Source: Mastigias papua (Eukaryota > Cnidaria > Scyphozoa > Rhizostomeae > Mastigiidae). From it: a stretch of 64,000 bases of DNA. Position numbers and translations under genes: made by a program. Shown here in pieces: positions 63,046-64,000 of this stretch; the first letter of the stretch is position 1, and each line of letters begins with the position of its first letter. The notes beneath the pieces were generated by a model. That model was not told where the DNA came from. It saw only the letters and a list, made by a program, of their open reading frames with translations, and searched no databases. The stretch lies in the NCBI GenBank assembly GCA_964019165.1, contig OZ025280.1, forward strand, positions 8,984,428 through 9,048,427, in the 5' to 3' direction.

Positions 63046-64000
63046 AGTCGTTTAGTGCCTTTGATTGACACACTTCCACTCAATGTCAAACATACAACAG
63101 TATATGCACATGTATGTTGTTATAGCTTGCACTGGGCCTAAACAGCATAAGTGAGCAAACACTGACAATACAGCAACCAATACAGATCTAATGGTGATAT
63201 GATATTATACCTGCTCGATTGACAGCAAAGATGTGTTTAGATTATGGTTTTGAACTATGCAACACGTTATTATAGTCAAATGTAGCACTTACATAGTATA
63301 GTCAGTTTTGGTACATGTAAAGCACTTTAAAGCTGTATTTAGTGTAAAAACAAAGACTAACGCTCATTTGACTACGAAACATTGTCTAAACTACTGGTAT
63401 AAGTGTAACTGTAGATGTTAAAGTCGTTTAATGCCTTAGATTGACACACTTCCACTCAATGTCAAACATACAACAGTATATGCACATGTATGTTGTTATA
63501 GCTTGCACTGGGCCTAAACAGCATAAGTGAGCAAACACTGACAATACAGCAACCAATACAGATCTAATGGTGATATGATATTATACCTGCTCGATTGACA
63601 GCAAAGATGTGTTTAGATTATGGTTTTGAACTATGCAACACGTTATTATAGTCAAATGTAGCACTTACATAGTATAGTCAGTTATGGTACATGTAAAGCA
63701 CTTTAAAGCTGTAGTTAGTGTAAACACAAAGACTAACGCTCATTTGACTACGAAACATTGTCTAAACTACTGGTATCAGTGTAACTGTAGATGTTAAAGT
63801 CGTTTAGTGCCTTTGATTGACACACTTCCACTCAATGTCAAACATACAACAGTATATGCACATGTATGTTGTTATAGCTTGCACTGGGCCTAAACAGCAT
63901 AAGTGAGCAAACACTGACAATACAGCAACCAATACAGATCTAATGGTGATATGATATTATACCTGCTCGATTGACAGCAAAGATGTGTTTAGATTATGGT
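63046..64000 (+). repeat. Two-unit P2-Q2 HOR (752 bp), continuing past the window
   Basis: 63046 is a P-type unit with gcctttgattg, gcactgggcc and aaacagcat. 63422 is a Q2 unit (tttaatgcc, cagttatgg, gtaaacac). 63798 begins a second P2 copy and is cut at 203 bp by the window end. Both types now share gcactgggcc and aaacagcat, so the four-unit pattern to the left has been reduced to a dimer. This may be a homogeneous tract extending to the right. Confidence 0.75.

Larger units (their letters stand above)
1..64000 (+). repeat. Satellite DNA array, 376-bp unit, head to tail
   Basis: The motif agtcgtttagtg recurs every 376 bases from position 1 (1, 377, 753, 1129 and so on) to the end of the window. 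I could follow the phase through all 174 units. There is no inversion, no insertion of foreign sequence and no unique spacer. Units differ by scattered substitutions and a few indels. Period changes come only from shortened units at 17297-21314 and small indels elsewhere. Long arrays with ~100-400 bp units and higher-order structure are typical of eukaryotic centromeric or heterochromatic satellite. The family is not one I recognise by name. The array runs off both window ends, so its true length is unknown. Confidence 0.98.

Noticed and set aside
1..64000. CRISPR array
   Set aside because: Repeats are 376 bp and contiguous, with no unique spacers. CRISPR repeats are short and separated by unique sequence.
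1..64000. Transposable element or LTR tandem
   Set aside because: No transposase, reverse transcriptase or integrase frame, no terminal repeats and no target-site duplications. The unit is far too short and non-coding.
1..64000. rDNA, tRNA or histone gene cluster
   Set aside because: No conserved rRNA, tRNA or histone sequence is visible. The unit is too short and A+T-rich for any of these.
1..64000. CENP-B box
   Set aside because: I looked for the ttcg....a..cggg core on both strands and did not see it in the unit. caccgggcc at about 62756 is a single variant and lacks the rest.

Overview
The window is one uninterrupted head-to-tail satellite DNA array. The repeat unit is 376 bp, and every unit lies on the same strand. 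Phasing each unit from the motif agtcgtttagtg gives 174 units: 163 full-length (368-380 bp, nearly all exactly 376), four of 230 bp, four of 354 bp, two of 89 bp, and a 203-bp partial unit cut by the window edge. A hand count of the first unit gives about 34% G+C. I see no protein-coding gene, tRNA, rRNA, transposon, CRISPR array, telomere repeat or unique sequence. Such an array points to a eukaryotic chromosome (pericentromeric, centromeric or other heterochromatin). C-to-T-type decay at CpG sites suggests CpG methylation. I cannot name the species.

Subfamily labels used below come from diagnostic bases. A: agag at 107-110, atgttttt near 200, tattgtcagtgttgg near 252. B: caacta, gatatg, tatacatactcc. 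D: ctccactgacagcaatg, agaatag, gctttagtt, aacactc. E: gctagattg, gtgtatagaatatgg, ttttgacc, aacatg, ggtgtc. F: gctccattgacagcaagg, tttaatg, acaaaaac, cttgtatc. G: cactcgatg, gtaatgtcttgc, tgatca. H: agag with atactcc and atggtttt. R: gctcgattgacagcaatg, tatctagtgtacaaac, catcatttaac, ctcgtatc, gatatt. S: tatatccac, gttagtgc, ataaagatc. P: gatatg, tatacctgctcg, ataagtg. Q: tttaatgcc start with gatactat or gcactggg.

Layout. 1-17296: A/B/D/E/F/G/H units in higher-order repeats (HORs), including a 9-unit segment present twice 6016 bp apart and an A-B-D trimer three times in tandem. 17297-21571: a 2385-bp compound unit, present as one full and one partial copy, built round two internal-deletion junctions. 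21501-29319: a 4508-bp tandem duplication with a nested 1878-bp duplication. 28829-35972: mixed units with 4-unit (1504-bp) periodicity. 35973-55520: dominated by R, with a 9-unit HOR (3383 bp) and an 11-unit HOR (4135 bp), each duplicated. 55521-60037: more diverged units with most of the indels and an older 5-unit HOR. 60038-64000: P/Q alternation collapsing from a 4-unit to a 2-unit repeat.

No genes act together here. What the sequence records is array turnover: repeated unequal exchange at several block sizes, shuffling of unit heads and tails, and fixation of a few deletion junctions. The only open frames of note (62 codons) exist where one base change removes a TGA from the satellite unit, and I do not regard them as genes. 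All comparisons were made by eye. Copy identities are described as seen, not as computed percentages.
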